Shown: piece by piece, positions 23,712-33,148 of the stretch | Layout of the letters: the number at the start of each line of letters is the position of its first letter | Numbering within the stretch: position 1 is the stretch's first letter | Assembly (NCBI GenBank): GCA_964242325.1 | Contig: CAXTCI010000015.1 | Span: 1 to 43,825, forward strand | Length of the DNA stretch: 43,825 nucleotides | Origin: DASWOJ01 sp964242325 | Lineage (GTDB): Bacteria > Pseudomonadota > Alphaproteobacteria > Acetobacterales > Acetobacteraceae | Direction of reading: 5' to 3' | The notes under the pieces: model-generated | Seen by the model: the letters and a program-made list of their open reading frames with translations, nothing else | The model's database searches: none | What the model was told of the DNA's origin: nothing | Program-made: the position numbers and the translations under genes

Positions 23712-23912
23712 CCGCCGGTGCCGTGACGAGCCCGCGGTTGCGGCCAGAGTTGCGACAAGCCGCGTGCCCTTCCAGACTTCGACGCAAGCGTGCTTGCCGA
23801 GCCATGCTTCGGCTGCAACCAAGACAGCGTCGTCGGTCCCCACGTCGCAACAGACGGAGCCGATTACCTCGTTCTGGGCATCTACCATCAGGATGTTGTA
23901 GTGGGAGGTCAT
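23646..23912 (-). CDS. Small protein, paralogue of the convergent gene at 23535-23711
   Basis: An 88-residue protein starting MTSHYNILMVDAQNEVIGSV. The segment DDAVLVAAEAWLGKHACVEVWKGTRLVATL aligns by eye with SDEAAVQVGLTLMSGCRWVEIWLGPRAVARF of the plus-strand neighbour. The last 27 residues are Ser/Arg-rich and encoded in the overlap, so they may be a less constrained tail. CGGAA lies a short distance upstream of the ATG at 23912; an ATG at 23960 would add 16 residues. The function is unknown. Confidence 0.55.
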   Translation of the reverse strand: MTSHYNILMVDAQNEVIGSVCCDVGTDDAVLVAAEAWLGKHACVEVWKGTRLVATLAATAGSSRHRRSVAYETSDCSRSEPNFHPSAA

Positions 23913-24460
23913 TGGTTCCGTCTGAACTCGTGTTGTGTCCGCAACTAACCCCTCGCACAAGTCGGACCGCTATGGCGTACAAAATTTCGTGTCTATTAAG
24001 CATAAATTATAGAATTAGGCTTAGAAATCGAGATTTGGCGGCTTTGGTTAGGTTAAAGCGAACGTTGGGCGGCCTGCAGGGGAAAACTTCATCCGCCTAA
24101 GGTCGGCGTGCCGGCGCCGCGTCCGGCTGGCGGAAATGAAGGCCCGGCGTTGAGCTTTGGACTGCGCCGCATCGGATTTCACGCAAGCGGCCCGTCCAAC
24201 ACGTCTGACCAAGCAAACTTTGAAGGTATGCGCACAGATGAGAAATCAAGCGGGCTTGCGCGGCCTGGCACGGCCGCAGGCCATCTGTGTAACAGGCCGC
24301 ACAAGTCTGCTTAGCCGCCAGCCTAACCTCAATGGCGGCCTGACTCCGGTGGTCCGCGCTTTATCGGCGCGGCAGGGCTGCTGCACCAGCCTGATGGGAC
24401 ACAACTTGCAGAGTCGGACGCGTTAACTCGCAGGCATCCTTTAGGCCTCATAGTCCGGCC
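23913..24460. other. Intergenic region with an AT-rich stretch and repeats
   Basis: About 550 bp. The stretch around 23985-24040 is far more AT-rich than the surroundings (for example TAAATTATAGAATTAGGC) and may hold promoters. A composite palindromic repeat lies at 24211-24314. Short open frames are present, but none looks like a gene. Confidence 0.55.
24211..24314. repeat. Composite palindromic repeat (families 3 and 2), copy A
   Basis: A degenerate family 3 half (GCAAACTTTGAAGGTATGCG, from 24213) is followed by family 2 at 24251-24314, with GCTTGCGCGGCCTG on the left and CAGGCCGCACAAG plus CTGCTTAG on the right. The order and spacing match the copy at 29668-29766. The arms of this copy have diverged, so it may be inactive. 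Confidence 0.75.
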
Positions 24461-24787
24461 ATGCGAATGCGAAACACCAACACGCGTGGGCCACTGGTGA
24501 CGTGGGTGCCATGCATGGCACTTGCCGTCGGGTCGATGCTCGCCGTCGGAGCATCGTCGCTCGGGCCACCGCCGGGCGGCCCAATCGCCGCCCTCTACCC
24601 TCCGTGGTGGAGCGCTAGCCAGTGCTTGCTCGCGGCGGCCGCGGGCGGGATGCCGGTGCGGTTCGGCGCCACCAGCTTCGTCGTCGTGGTCGCGCCCGAA
24701 ACGCCCGATGCCGCACGCCTGCTCCGCCAGGCCGGCGCCTGGCTCCTGCTCGACCCCAGAGCGCTCGGCGGATGCGTCGCCGCTTGA
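24461..24787 (+). CDS. Hypothetical protein with an N-terminal membrane segment, upstream of a chemoreceptor gene
   Basis: A 108-residue protein starting MRMRNTNTRGPLVTWVP. It has one N-terminal hydrophobic segment (PCMALAVGSMLAVGASSLG) that could be a signal or anchor. GGPIAALYPPWWSASQC and a C-terminal AGAWLLLDPRALGGCVA follow. A conserved-looking PPWWS and LLLDPxALGGC suggest a real family, but I cannot name it. It ends 20 bp before the chemoreceptor start, so the two are probably co-transcribed; this one may act in the periplasm with the receptor (inference). An alternative ATG is at 24467. Confidence 0.6.
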   Translation: MRMRNTNTRGPLVTWVPCMALAVGSMLAVGASSLGPPPGGPIAALYPPWWSASQCLLAAAAGGMPVRFGATSFVVVVAPETPDAARLLRQAGAWLLLDPRALGGCVAA

Positions 24788-24807
24788 AACCGGTTCCGGA
24801 GACTGAC

Positions 24808-26544
24808 ATGACCAACGATCTCGACCGGCTGCGCAATCTGGTGGGTCGCGTAGTCCTCATGCTCATCTGGCTGCAGGTGCCCCTCGCATCGGTGACGGCC
24901 TATGCGGCAGGCAATGATTGGCTCCAACTGGGTCTTGTTTCACTTGCATTGGCGTCGATCACGACGCTGGTCTGGTGGCGCTCGCCAACCAGCCAGTCGA
25001 GCCGTCTCATGATTGCAGTCGCACTGGTCGCCAGCCTGTCGCTGATCGTCGCGGCGAGTGCTGGCAGCGCGTGGCAGGTCGACTTGCACATGTGCTACTT
25101 TGCCGAACTGGCGATATTGGCCGCTTACTGCGACCGGGACGTCGTGCTGGCTGGCGCCGGGACCACGGCGATGCACCACCTCGCGCTGAATTTCCTGGTG
25201 CCTGCGCTCGTTTTTCCGGGGGGCGGCCAACTGGAAAGAGTCCTGCTGCACGCCGGCGTTTTGTGCGTCGAGACGGCGGCACTCGTCTGGCTGACCAATC
25301 GCATCGCGACCTTGCTGGTATCCACCGCCGCGAACTTGGCGGCTGCGGTCCGTGCATCTGATGCGGTTGGTGCCGCCGAAGCTCAGGCTGCCGAGCAGCG
25401 CAGCTTGAACGAGCAGGCGCGGCAAAAGCTTGAGGTCGAACGTGCCGCCGCCGCCGAAACGCAGTGTGCCGTGGTCGCCGCCGTGGGAGGGGGGCTCGCG
25501 TGCCTCGCCAAGGGCGACCTGTTGTTCCGCCTGCCCGATCCGTTCGCGGCAGAGTACGAGGAGCTGCGGGGCAATTTCAATGCTGCAGTGGGGCAGATGG
25601 AGGAGCTCATCCGCGGCATCGTGGGTAACGCGGGTGCGATCCGGTCGGGCACGGAGGAGATCCGAACGGCGTCCGACGACCTCAGCCGCCGGACCGAACA
25701 ACAGGCGGCGAGCCTGGAAGAAACCGCTGCGGCGCTGGGCGAAATTACCGCCACGATGCGCAAGATGGCCGAACGCAGCAAACATGTGCAGGCCATAGTG
25801 TCTCGTACCAAGGAGGGCGCCGAGCAGTCCGGCGAGGTCGTGCGTCAAGCAGTCGCGGCCATGGGCGGCATCGAGCAATCCTCGCAGAAGATCGGTGACA
25901 TCATCGGCGTCATCGACGAGATTGCCTTTCAAACCAACTTGCTGGCGCTCAATGCCGGGGTTGAGGCGGCGCGGGCGGGTGATGCCGGCCGCGGCTTTGC
26001 CGTGGTGGCCTCCGAAGTGCGGGCCCTGGCTCAGCGTTCGGCGCAGGCGGCCAAGGAGATCAAAGCCCTGATATCCACCTCGGCCCAGGAGGTTGGCCTC
26101 GGCGTCAAGCTGGTCGGCGAGACTGGCCGGGCATTAGGTCGGATCGTCTCCCAAGTGGGCGAGGTCACGACGGCTATCTCCGAGATCGCGGCCTCGGCGC
26201 AGGAACAGGCGTCAGGGCTGGCCGAGGTGAGCACCGCAATCAACCAGATGGACCAAGTGACGCAGCAGAACGCGGCCATGGTCGAACAGAGCACGGCGGC
26301 CAGTCACTCGCTGGCCCAGGAAACGTCTGAACTGGTACGTCTCACAGGACGCTTCCAGATCGGCGAGGCACCAAGCGGCGTAGCGGCGGGCACGAATGTC
26401 CAGCCGCTGCACCGCTCGGCCAAGCCTGCGCCGCGTGCGACCAAAGTCGCGGCGCTCAAGGTCGTAAGCCGCGGTGGAAGCGCGACCGTCGGGAAGCCTG
26501 CCTTGGTCTCGGCGTCAGCCGAGGAAAGCTGGACCGAGTTTTAA
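24808..26544 (+). CDS. Methyl-accepting chemotaxis protein with an all-membrane sensor region
   Basis: A 578-residue chemoreceptor. Residues 1-172 form about six membrane helices and no periplasmic ligand domain; several histidines lie in or near them (H94, H123, H124, H148, with E155). A HAMP-like region (ACLAKGDLLFRLPDPF) leads into the MA signalling domain, with the hairpin tip EIAFQTNLLALNAGVEAARA and methylation helices on both sides. The C-terminus ends SWTEF, like the xWxxF pentapeptide that tethers CheR/CheB. The ATG at 24808 has GGAG at 7 nt and follows the small upstream gene by 20 bp. The TAA stop is the first part of a palindromic repeat that also looks like the terminator. The signal is unknown. 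Confidence 0.92.
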   Translation: MTNDLDRLRNLVGRVVLMLIWLQVPLASVTAYAAGNDWLQLGLVSLALASITTLVWWRSPTSQSSRLMIAVALVASLSLIVAASAGSAWQVDLHMCYFAELAILAAYCDRDVVLAGAGTTAMHHLALNFLVPALVFPGGGQLERVLLHAGVLCVETAALVWLTNRIATLLVSTAANLAAAVRASDAVGAAEAQAAEQRSLNEQARQKLEVERAAAAETQCAVVAAVGGGLACLAKGDLLFRLPDPFAAEYEELRGNFNAAVGQMEELIRGIVGNAGAIRSGTEEIRTASDDLSRRTEQQAASLEETAAALGEITATMRKMAERSKHVQAIVSRTKEGAEQSGEVVRQAVAAMGGIEQSSQKIGDIIGVIDEIAFQTNLLALNAGVEAARAGDAGRGFAVVASEVRALAQRSAQAAKEIKALISTSAQEVGLGVKLVGETGRALGRIVSQVGEVTTAISEIAASAQEQASGLAEVSTAINQMDQVTQQNAAMVEQSTAASHSLAQETSELVRLTGRFQIGEAPSGVAAGTNVQPLHRSAKPAPRATKVAALKVVSRGGSATVGKPALVSASAEESWTEF

Positions 26545-26616
26545 GCAGGCTTGCGCGGCCTGTCACACAGGTGGCCCGTGGCCGTGCCAGGCCGCGTAAG
26601 CCTGCTTAGCTTTTTA
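26543..26616 (+). terminator. Terminator formed by a family 2 palindromic repeat, copy C
   Basis: The repeat begins within the chemoreceptor TAA stop: AAGCAGGCTTGCGCGGCCTG at 26543 pairs with CAGGCCGCGTAAGCCTGCTT at about 26588-26607, with only a few mismatches. It is followed by AGCTTTTTAT, a T5 tract. The same sequence flanks the pcaG stop at 29763. Confidence 0.78.
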
Positions 26617-26617
26617 T

Positions 26618-26679
26618 CTATGCGCAAACCTCCAAAGGTTTGCGCATAGATGGGTTTGCGTTCAGGATGGATGCAAACC
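26618..26679. repeat. Two family 3 palindromes in tandem
   Basis: The first, 26618-26649, has perfect 14-nt arms (CTATGCGCAAACCT and AGGTTTGCGCATAG) around CCAA. The second, 26653-26679, is GGTTTGCGTTCA...TGGATGCAAACC and is nearly the palindrome at 11158-11184. Confidence 0.82.
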
Positions 26680-27032
26680 TACTTAGCAATCTTGTTTGCG
26701 AGCAGAGGCCCGAAGGTTCAAATCCAGTCGTGGCGCCCCGGACCCGGCTGTGATTTACTCGAACAAGCCGTTCTGCATGTTGCTTGACTTCCAAGATGGC
26801 CGCGGACTGGTCGGTGATTGCCCGAACACTGTCTGTAAGTGCGGCGATGACCGCGATAGCTAGGCGCAACCCCTTTTTGGCGAACGCCTGCCGGCCATCG
26901 CCGCTACAGCCGTCCCAGCGCCCACCCAAGCTGCCAGTCATGCTGCATGTCAAAGCGCCGGCCCAGCCGGGCACCGCACCGGAAGGTCGCGCCACCTTCG
27001 ATTGCACGATCCGCCCGCCCAGCCCGACGCAT
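26680..27032. other. Region without a recognisable gene; tRNA-like fragment
   Basis: About 350 bp between the repeat nest and crcB. GGTTCAAATCC at 26715-26725 looks like a tRNA T-loop, but the flanking stem does not pair well and no anticodon arm is present, so it is at most a remnant. A minus-strand open frame covers part of the region (KKGLRLAIAVIAALTDSVRAI), but it has no clear start and runs into the repeats. Confidence 0.45.
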
Positions 27033-27461
27033 CTACGACGCGTCGTCCTCCAGCGCGGTCTGGGCCACGCCGCGTCCGTTTCCACTGGCCTGCGCCGCGA
27101 GTGCGTGACCCGCTGCAACTGCCCCCAGGCATAGCAGCACCGACAATGCGACGTTCGCCAGGCCACGGCCCCACGCCCCGGCACGCAGCAGGTCCAGTGT
27201 TTGCAGGCTGAATGACGAGAATGTCGTGAAGCCGCCGCACACCCCGACCATGACGAACAGCCGCAGCCAATCCGGCGCCGGATAACGCCCGCTCTGGAGC
27301 GTCAGCGTGCCGAAACATCCAATCAGGAACGACCCCGCCACATTGATGCCCACCGTGCCCCACGGCAAATTCTGGCTGTAGGGTGCAGCCCACCACCCGA
27401 TCCAATACCGCCCGACGCTGCCCAGTGCCCCGCCCAGTGCGACCAAAAGTGTTTCCGTCAT
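27033..27461 (-). CDS. crcB: Fluoride ion channel CrcB/FluC
   Basis: A 142-residue membrane protein with four helices, the dual-topology fluoride exporter family. Typical blocks are ALGGALGSVGRYWIG, WGTVGINVAGSFLIGCFGT (the Asn in GTxxxN lines the pore) and GVCGGFTTFSSFS (Na+ site and Phe box). A lone gene works as an antiparallel homodimer. The start overlaps the pcaB stop by ATGA, so it is translated as the last gene of the protocatechuate operon. No fluoride riboswitch precedes it, as expected for an internal gene. The reason for the link to aromatic catabolism is unclear. Confidence 0.92.
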   Translation of the reverse strand: MTETLLVALGGALGSVGRYWIGWWAAPYSQNLPWGTVGINVAGSFLIGCFGTLTLQSGRYPAPDWLRLFVMVGVCGGFTTFSSFSLQTLDLLRAGAWGRGLANVALSVLLCLGAVAAGHALAAQASGNGRGVAQTALEDDAS

Positions 27462-28825
27462 GCTGGCTCCCGCTGCCCCGCCATCCCTGCACGCGCAGTG
27501 TCGGCGTGCCGCACCGCCCGGTCCACCCACAGCCCGGCGGCCGTCACTGCGGGCGCGAGGTCGAACGCGGCATCCAGCTCCGGCCCGGCGCCCGGCCCGC
27601 CGGCCAGCACCGCCTGCAGCGTCGCGCCGGTACGCCGCACCTCATCAGCCGCATGCTCGACCAGCTCATGCGCCGCCGCCCGCCCGAGCCGGGGGGACAG
27701 CCGCGCCGCCGCCGCGTCCGCGAACAGCAGGCCGCGCGTCAAGCCGATATTCGCCGCCATGCGCGCGGCGTCCACCTGCAAGCCCTCCGCCAGCGCCCGC
27801 GCTTCCCGCATCGCCCCCGCCGCCAGGCCAAACAGCGGCGGCAGCGCGTGCCACTCCGCGTGCCACGCCCCGGCCGGACGCTCATGCGCCGCAGCCATGC
27901 CGCCGAACAGCGTCACGAGATGGCCGGCACCTGCGGCATGGGCGGCCAGGATGACGGTGGAGGACACCGGGTTGCGCTTGTGCGGCATGGCGGAGGACCC
28001 GCCGCGCCCGGGCACGTAGGGTTCCGCCACCTCGCCCACATCCGTCGAGGCCAGGCTTGCCACATCCGTCGCCATCTTTGCCAGCGCGCCCAGCACATGC
28101 AGCAGCCAAGCGCCCGCCTCTGCCATGCGCCCGCGCAGCGCATGCCAGGCCAGCGGCGTGCTGGCCAACCCTAGCTCGCGGGCAAACGCTTCCTGAACCG
28201 CCGGGCCGTCCTTGCCGAGGGAGGCCAGGGTGCCGACGGGGCCGCCGAGCGATGCGGCCAGCACCCTCGCACGCAGCGCCGGCAGCGCCGCCGCGGCGTC
28301 CGCAATGCCGTTCAGCCAGACCGCGGCCTTGTAGCCGAAGGTGATCGGCGCCGCGTGCTGGCCGTAGGTCCGTCCGACGCAGGGCGTGTCCCGGTGCGCC
28401 TCCACCATCGCCGATAACCCGGCCAGCACCGCGTCCAGCTCCGCCGCCAGCAAAGCCAGTGCCCGGCGCATCTGCAGCACCAGCGCGGTGTCCAGGATAT
28501 CCTGCGTAGTGGCGCCCTTGTGGAACGACCGCGTCAGGTCGGGCGGCAGTCGAGGCTGAATCACGGCGATGAACGGGATCGTCGGTACCCCGGACACCGC
28601 TGTCTCCGCGCCGAGCGCCGCCACGTCCAGCGTCCCCGCATCCACCGCCGAGACAGCCGCCGCCAACCCCTCCGGCGCCAGCCCCAACCCGGCCTCCGCT
28701 CGCGCCAGCGCCGCTTCCACCTCGATCATGGCGGCCAGGCGCGCCGTGTCCGAGAAGCAAGCCGCCATGTCCGCCGTCGTGAACAGCGGCCCCAGCAGGG
28801 CCGAGTCCACCGGCGAGAACGTCAT
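27458..28825 (-). CDS. pcaB: 3-carboxy-cis,cis-muconate cycloisomerase PcaB
   Basis: A 455-residue member of the fumarase/aspartase superfamily. GRGGSSAMPHKRNPVSS near residue 273 is the superfamily signature loop, HKGATTQDILDTALVLQMR near residue 105 and GRTYGQHAAPITFGYK near 152 complete the active site. PcaB converts 3-carboxymuconate to 4-carboxymuconolactone in the protocatechuate branch. Its length is typical, and the context (pcaH, pcaG) supports this over adenylosuccinate lyase. The start overlaps the BKACE stop and the stop overlaps the crcB start (ATGA both times). pcaC and pcaD, for the next two steps, are not in the window. Confidence 0.92.
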   Translation of the reverse strand: MTFSPVDSALLGPLFTTADMAACFSDTARLAAMIEVEAALARAEAGLGLAPEGLAAAVSAVDAGTLDVAALGAETAVSGVPTIPFIAVIQPRLPPDLTRSFHKGATTQDILDTALVLQMRRALALLAAELDAVLAGLSAMVEAHRDTPCVGRTYGQHAAPITFGYKAAVWLNGIADAAAALPALRARVLAASLGGPVGTLASLGKDGPAVQEAFARELGLASTPLAWHALRGRMAEAGAWLLHVLGALAKMATDVASLASTDVGEVAEPYVPGRGGSSAMPHKRNPVSSTVILAAHAAGAGHLVTLFGGMAAAHERPAGAWHAEWHALPPLFGLAAGAMREARALAEGLQVDAARMAANIGLTRGLLFADAAAARLSPRLGRAAAHELVEHAADEVRRTGATLQAVLAGGPGAGPELDAAFDLAPAVTAAGLWVDRAVRHADTARAGMAGQREPA

Positions 28826-29655
28826 GACGCCGGCCGCAGCCCCAGCGCCGCCCGCGCCTCCGCCGGGGTCGCCACGGTGCGACCATGGCGCTGGACGGTC
28901 TCGGCGGCCATGCGGACCAGCTCGGCATTGCTGGACGCCAGGCGGTCCTTGCTGGCGCGCACGTTGTCCTCCAGCCCCGTCCGCACCGCGTCGGCACCCC
29001 GGGCCAGCGCCCAGTCCATCACCCGCGCCTGGTTCGCGCCGATCCCGGCCGCGGTCCAGGTGGCGCGCGGCAGCAGCCGCCGGCTTTCGGTCAGCAGGAT
29101 ATCGAGCAGGTGTTCCTCCGCCGGCATCGCGTTCTTCACGCCCATCACGAACTGCACGTGCGGCGCCTCGTTCATCAGTCCGGCATCCACCAGCCGGCGC
29201 GCCCCGTGCAGGTGGCTGAGGTCGAACACCTCGATCTCCGGCAGCACGCCGTGGTCCTTCATGCGCGTCGCCAGGTCCACGACCAGCGCCGGCGCGTTCT
29301 CATAGACAATGGTCGGGAAGTTGACCGATCCGGTGGACAGCGACGCCATATCGGGCCGGTGCTGCAGGGCGTTGCCCCGCGCCGCCTGGTCCCGCCCGCG
29401 TCCGCCCGTCGAGAACTGCACGATCATGCCGGGGCAGTGTTTCGCCACTCCCTCCTGCACCTGGCGGAACAGCTCGGGATCGGACGACGGCGTTTCGTCG
29501 GGGTTGCGGACGTGGATGTGGACCAGGGTGGCCCCGGCCTCGAACGCCTCGTGCGTGGACTCGACCTGCTCGGCCACGGTCACGGGAACCGCCGGGTTGT
29601 CCGCCTTGCGTGGGACGGAGCCGGTGATGGCGACGGCGATGGTGACTGGCTTCAT
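28822..29655 (-). CDS. BKACE-family beta-keto acid cleavage enzyme (DUF849)
   Basis: A 277-residue TIM-barrel enzyme. VHIHVRNP holds H46 and H48, and GLED near residue 229 gives a Glu; these match the Zn ligands known for 3-keto-5-aminohexanoate cleavage enzyme. FSTGG near residue 81 and MGVKNAMPAE near 171 are also family blocks. BKACE enzymes react a beta-keto acid with acetyl-CoA to give acetoacetate and a CoA ester. Between pcaG and pcaB the natural substrate would be beta-ketoadipate, giving succinyl-CoA and acetoacetate; this is inference. It starts at 29655, with a composite repeat between it and pcaG, and is coupled to pcaB by ATGA. Confidence 0.9.
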   Translation of the reverse strand: MKPVTIAVAITGSVPRKADNPAVPVTVAEQVESTHEAFEAGATLVHIHVRNPDETPSSDPELFRQVQEGVAKHCPGMIVQFSTGGRGRDQAARGNALQHRPDMASLSTGSVNFPTIVYENAPALVVDLATRMKDHGVLPEIEVFDLSHLHGARRLVDAGLMNEAPHVQFVMGVKNAMPAEEHLLDILLTESRRLLPRATWTAAGIGANQARVMDWALARGADAVRTGLEDNVRASKDRLASSNAELVRMAAETVQRHGRTVATPAEARAALGLRPAS

Positions 29656-29667
29656 CGTAGGCCCCTA

Positions 29668-29766
29668 AGCAAATCTCTGGAGGTTTGCACACAAATAACA
29701 ATGCCGCTTACGCGGCCCGGCACGGCCGCAAGCCATCCGTGTGACAGGCCGCGTAAGCCTGCTTAG
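29668..29766. repeat. Composite palindromic repeat (families 3 and 2), copy B
   Basis: A family 3 palindrome (GCAAATCT...GGAGGTTTGC, about 29669-29689) is followed by family 2 at 29705-29766, with arms CGCTTACGCGGCC and GGCCGCGTAAGCCTGCTTA. The end overlaps the TAA of pcaG on the minus strand. It lies inside the pca operon between pcaG and the BKACE gene and could lower expression of the distal genes. Confidence 0.78.
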
Positions 29767-30416
29767 ATGTCGAAGAACACGGTTTCCCGGTCGCCCTGCA
29801 GGTGGATGTCGAACACGTACGTGGGCAGCCCTGGGGCCGACATCCCGTCCCGCTCCTCCCGCCGCGCCACCAGCGTGTCGCGCCGAGGGGGGCCGACAAT
29901 GCCCAGCACCGGGTCGGCGGCGTTCGCCTCGGCCTCATCCGGAAAGTACATGCGGGTGGACAGCCCGATGTTCATGCCGCGCGACGCCAGCCACAGGCTG
30001 ACATGCGGCGCCATCGGCCGGCCGTGCCGCCCGGACACCGCGCCGGGCTTCACCGTCTCGAAGCTCCAAACCCCCGTGCGGAAATCCGTCCCGGTCCGGC
30101 CCCAGCCGTGGAAGGCCGGGTCCAATGGCCGGTCCTGCTGGTCCGCCGGGTGGTCGTAGCGCCCGGCGGCGTTGGCCTGCCAGATTTCCACCAGCACGTC
30201 GTTGCAGGGCGCGCCGGCGCCGTCGAAGATCCGGCCCTCGATCCGGATGCGCTCCCCGGCGGCATTTGGCCCGGCCAGCACGCGGCCCAGGTCCTGGCCG
30301 AAGATGTCCAACCCCGCCTGCGACGGAATCAGCCCGATGTGGACGTAGGGTCCGGCCGTTTGGCTCGGCGTTTCGCGCAGCCGGGCGGTGCCGACCGGCT
30401 CGATAAAGGCGACCAT
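29763..30416 (-). CDS. pcaG: Protocatechuate 3,4-dioxygenase alpha subunit PcaG
   Basis: A 217-residue protein with the intradiol dioxygenase fold: TPSQTAGPYVHIGL at the N-terminus, IRIEGRIFDGAGAPCNDVLVEIWQANAAGRYDHP in the middle and HVSLWLASRGMNIGLSTRMYFPDE near residue 150. The alpha chain lacks the full iron ligand set, which is expected since the beta chain supplies it. Together they open the ring of protocatechuate to 3-carboxymuconate. It starts 5 bp after the pcaH stop. The C-terminal DRETVFFDI is typical. The TAA stop lies in a family 2 palindromic repeat. Confidence 0.93.
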   Translation of the reverse strand: MVAFIEPVGTARLRETPSQTAGPYVHIGLIPSQAGLDIFGQDLGRVLAGPNAAGERIRIEGRIFDGAGAPCNDVLVEIWQANAAGRYDHPADQQDRPLDPAFHGWGRTGTDFRTGVWSFETVKPGAVSGRHGRPMAPHVSLWLASRGMNIGLSTRMYFPDEAEANAADPVLGIVGPPRRDTLVARREERDGMSAPGLPTYVFDIHLQGDRETVFFDI

Positions 30417-30421
30417 GCCCC

Positions 30422-31144
30422 TCAGTTCCCTTGCAGCTTGTTCTCGAACACGGTGGATCGCTGCCCGCGCAGCACGATGTCGAATCGGTAGGCCAGGCTG
30501 TCCAGCGGCACCGCGGCGTCGAAGTCCAGCGCCGCCACCAGACGCATCCTCGCCGCCTCGTCCGGAATGGTGGAGAGTATCTGGTCGCGCGGAATCAACG
30601 GGTCGCCTTCGAAGTACATCTGGGTGATCAGCCGCTGCGCGAAGCCCGAGCCGAACAGCGAGAAGTGGATGTGCGCCGGCCGCCACGAATTGACGAAGTT
30701 GCGGAACGGGTAGGCGCCGGGCTTCACCGTGCGGAAGGCGTAGTGCCCATCGGCGTCGGTGATCATCCGCCCGCAGCCGCCAAAATTGGGGTCAATCGGC
30801 GCCAGGTAGGTGTCGTTCACATGCCGGTAGCGCCCGCCGGCATTGGCCTGCCAGACCTCCACGAGTGCGTTCGGCACGCCCCGCCCGTTCTCGTCGCGCA
30901 CCCAGCCGTGCACGACCGTGCGCTCGCCGATGGGCTCGCCGCCCTGCGCGTAGTTGCGGATCAGGTCATGGTCCAACGGCCCCAAGGCGTCCCGGCCGAA
31001 GCGCGGGCCGGTGACCTCGGACAAGGAGTTCTGCAGGGAGAACATCGCCCGGCGCGGCGAGCGCAGCACGGTGCTCTTGTAGTCCGGCGTAAAGGCGGGC
31101 GGGTGTTGGCTGCGGTCGCGCTGGATGAACTCGTCTGTCATCAT
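30422..31144 (-). CDS. pcaH: Protocatechuate 3,4-dioxygenase beta subunit PcaH
   Basis: A 240-residue catalytic subunit. The four non-heme Fe(III) ligands are Y106 (GRYRHVND), Y145 (KPGAYPFR), H158 and H160 (WRPAHIHFS). Their spacing is exactly that of Pseudomonas PcaH (Tyr408, Tyr447, His460, His462). The RSPRRAMFSLQNSLSEVTGP N-terminal block is typical. There are two ATGs in tandem (31144 and 31141); AGGAGG lies 6 nt before the first, so 31144 is used. The quiC stop lies 19 bp upstream, so the catabolic genes are read together. Confidence 0.95.
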   Translation of the reverse strand: MMTDEFIQRDRSQHPPAFTPDYKSTVLRSPRRAMFSLQNSLSEVTGPRFGRDALGPLDHDLIRNYAQGGEPIGERTVVHGWVRDENGRGVPNALVEVWQANAGGRYRHVNDTYLAPIDPNFGGCGRMITDADGHYAFRTVKPGAYPFRNFVNSWRPAHIHFSLFGSGFAQRLITQMYFEGDPLIPRDQILSTIPDEAARMRLVAALDFDAAVPLDSLAYRFDIVLRGQRSTVFENKLQGN

Positions 31145-31163
31145 CGTCCCTCCTCGATGGTGG

Positions 31164-33044
<1,881 letters not shown>

Positions 33045-33148
33045 GTCTCGGTCCCTGGTTGGCGGGCTTTCAAGCGTAGTCCTGGCGATGGGAGACGGCC
33101 AGGGCTGCGCCGGGCAGTTCGTCGTGCTGGTCACGTGGCGCTTTGTGG

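Noticed and set aside
24205..26690. CRISPR array
   Set aside because: The repeats are palindromic, few, unevenly spaced, in both orientations, and no cas gene is present.
26700..26745. A tRNA gene or integration site at GGTTCAAATCC
   Set aside because: Only a T-loop-like stretch is seen; the T-stem does not pair, there is no anticodon or D arm, and no integrase is nearby.
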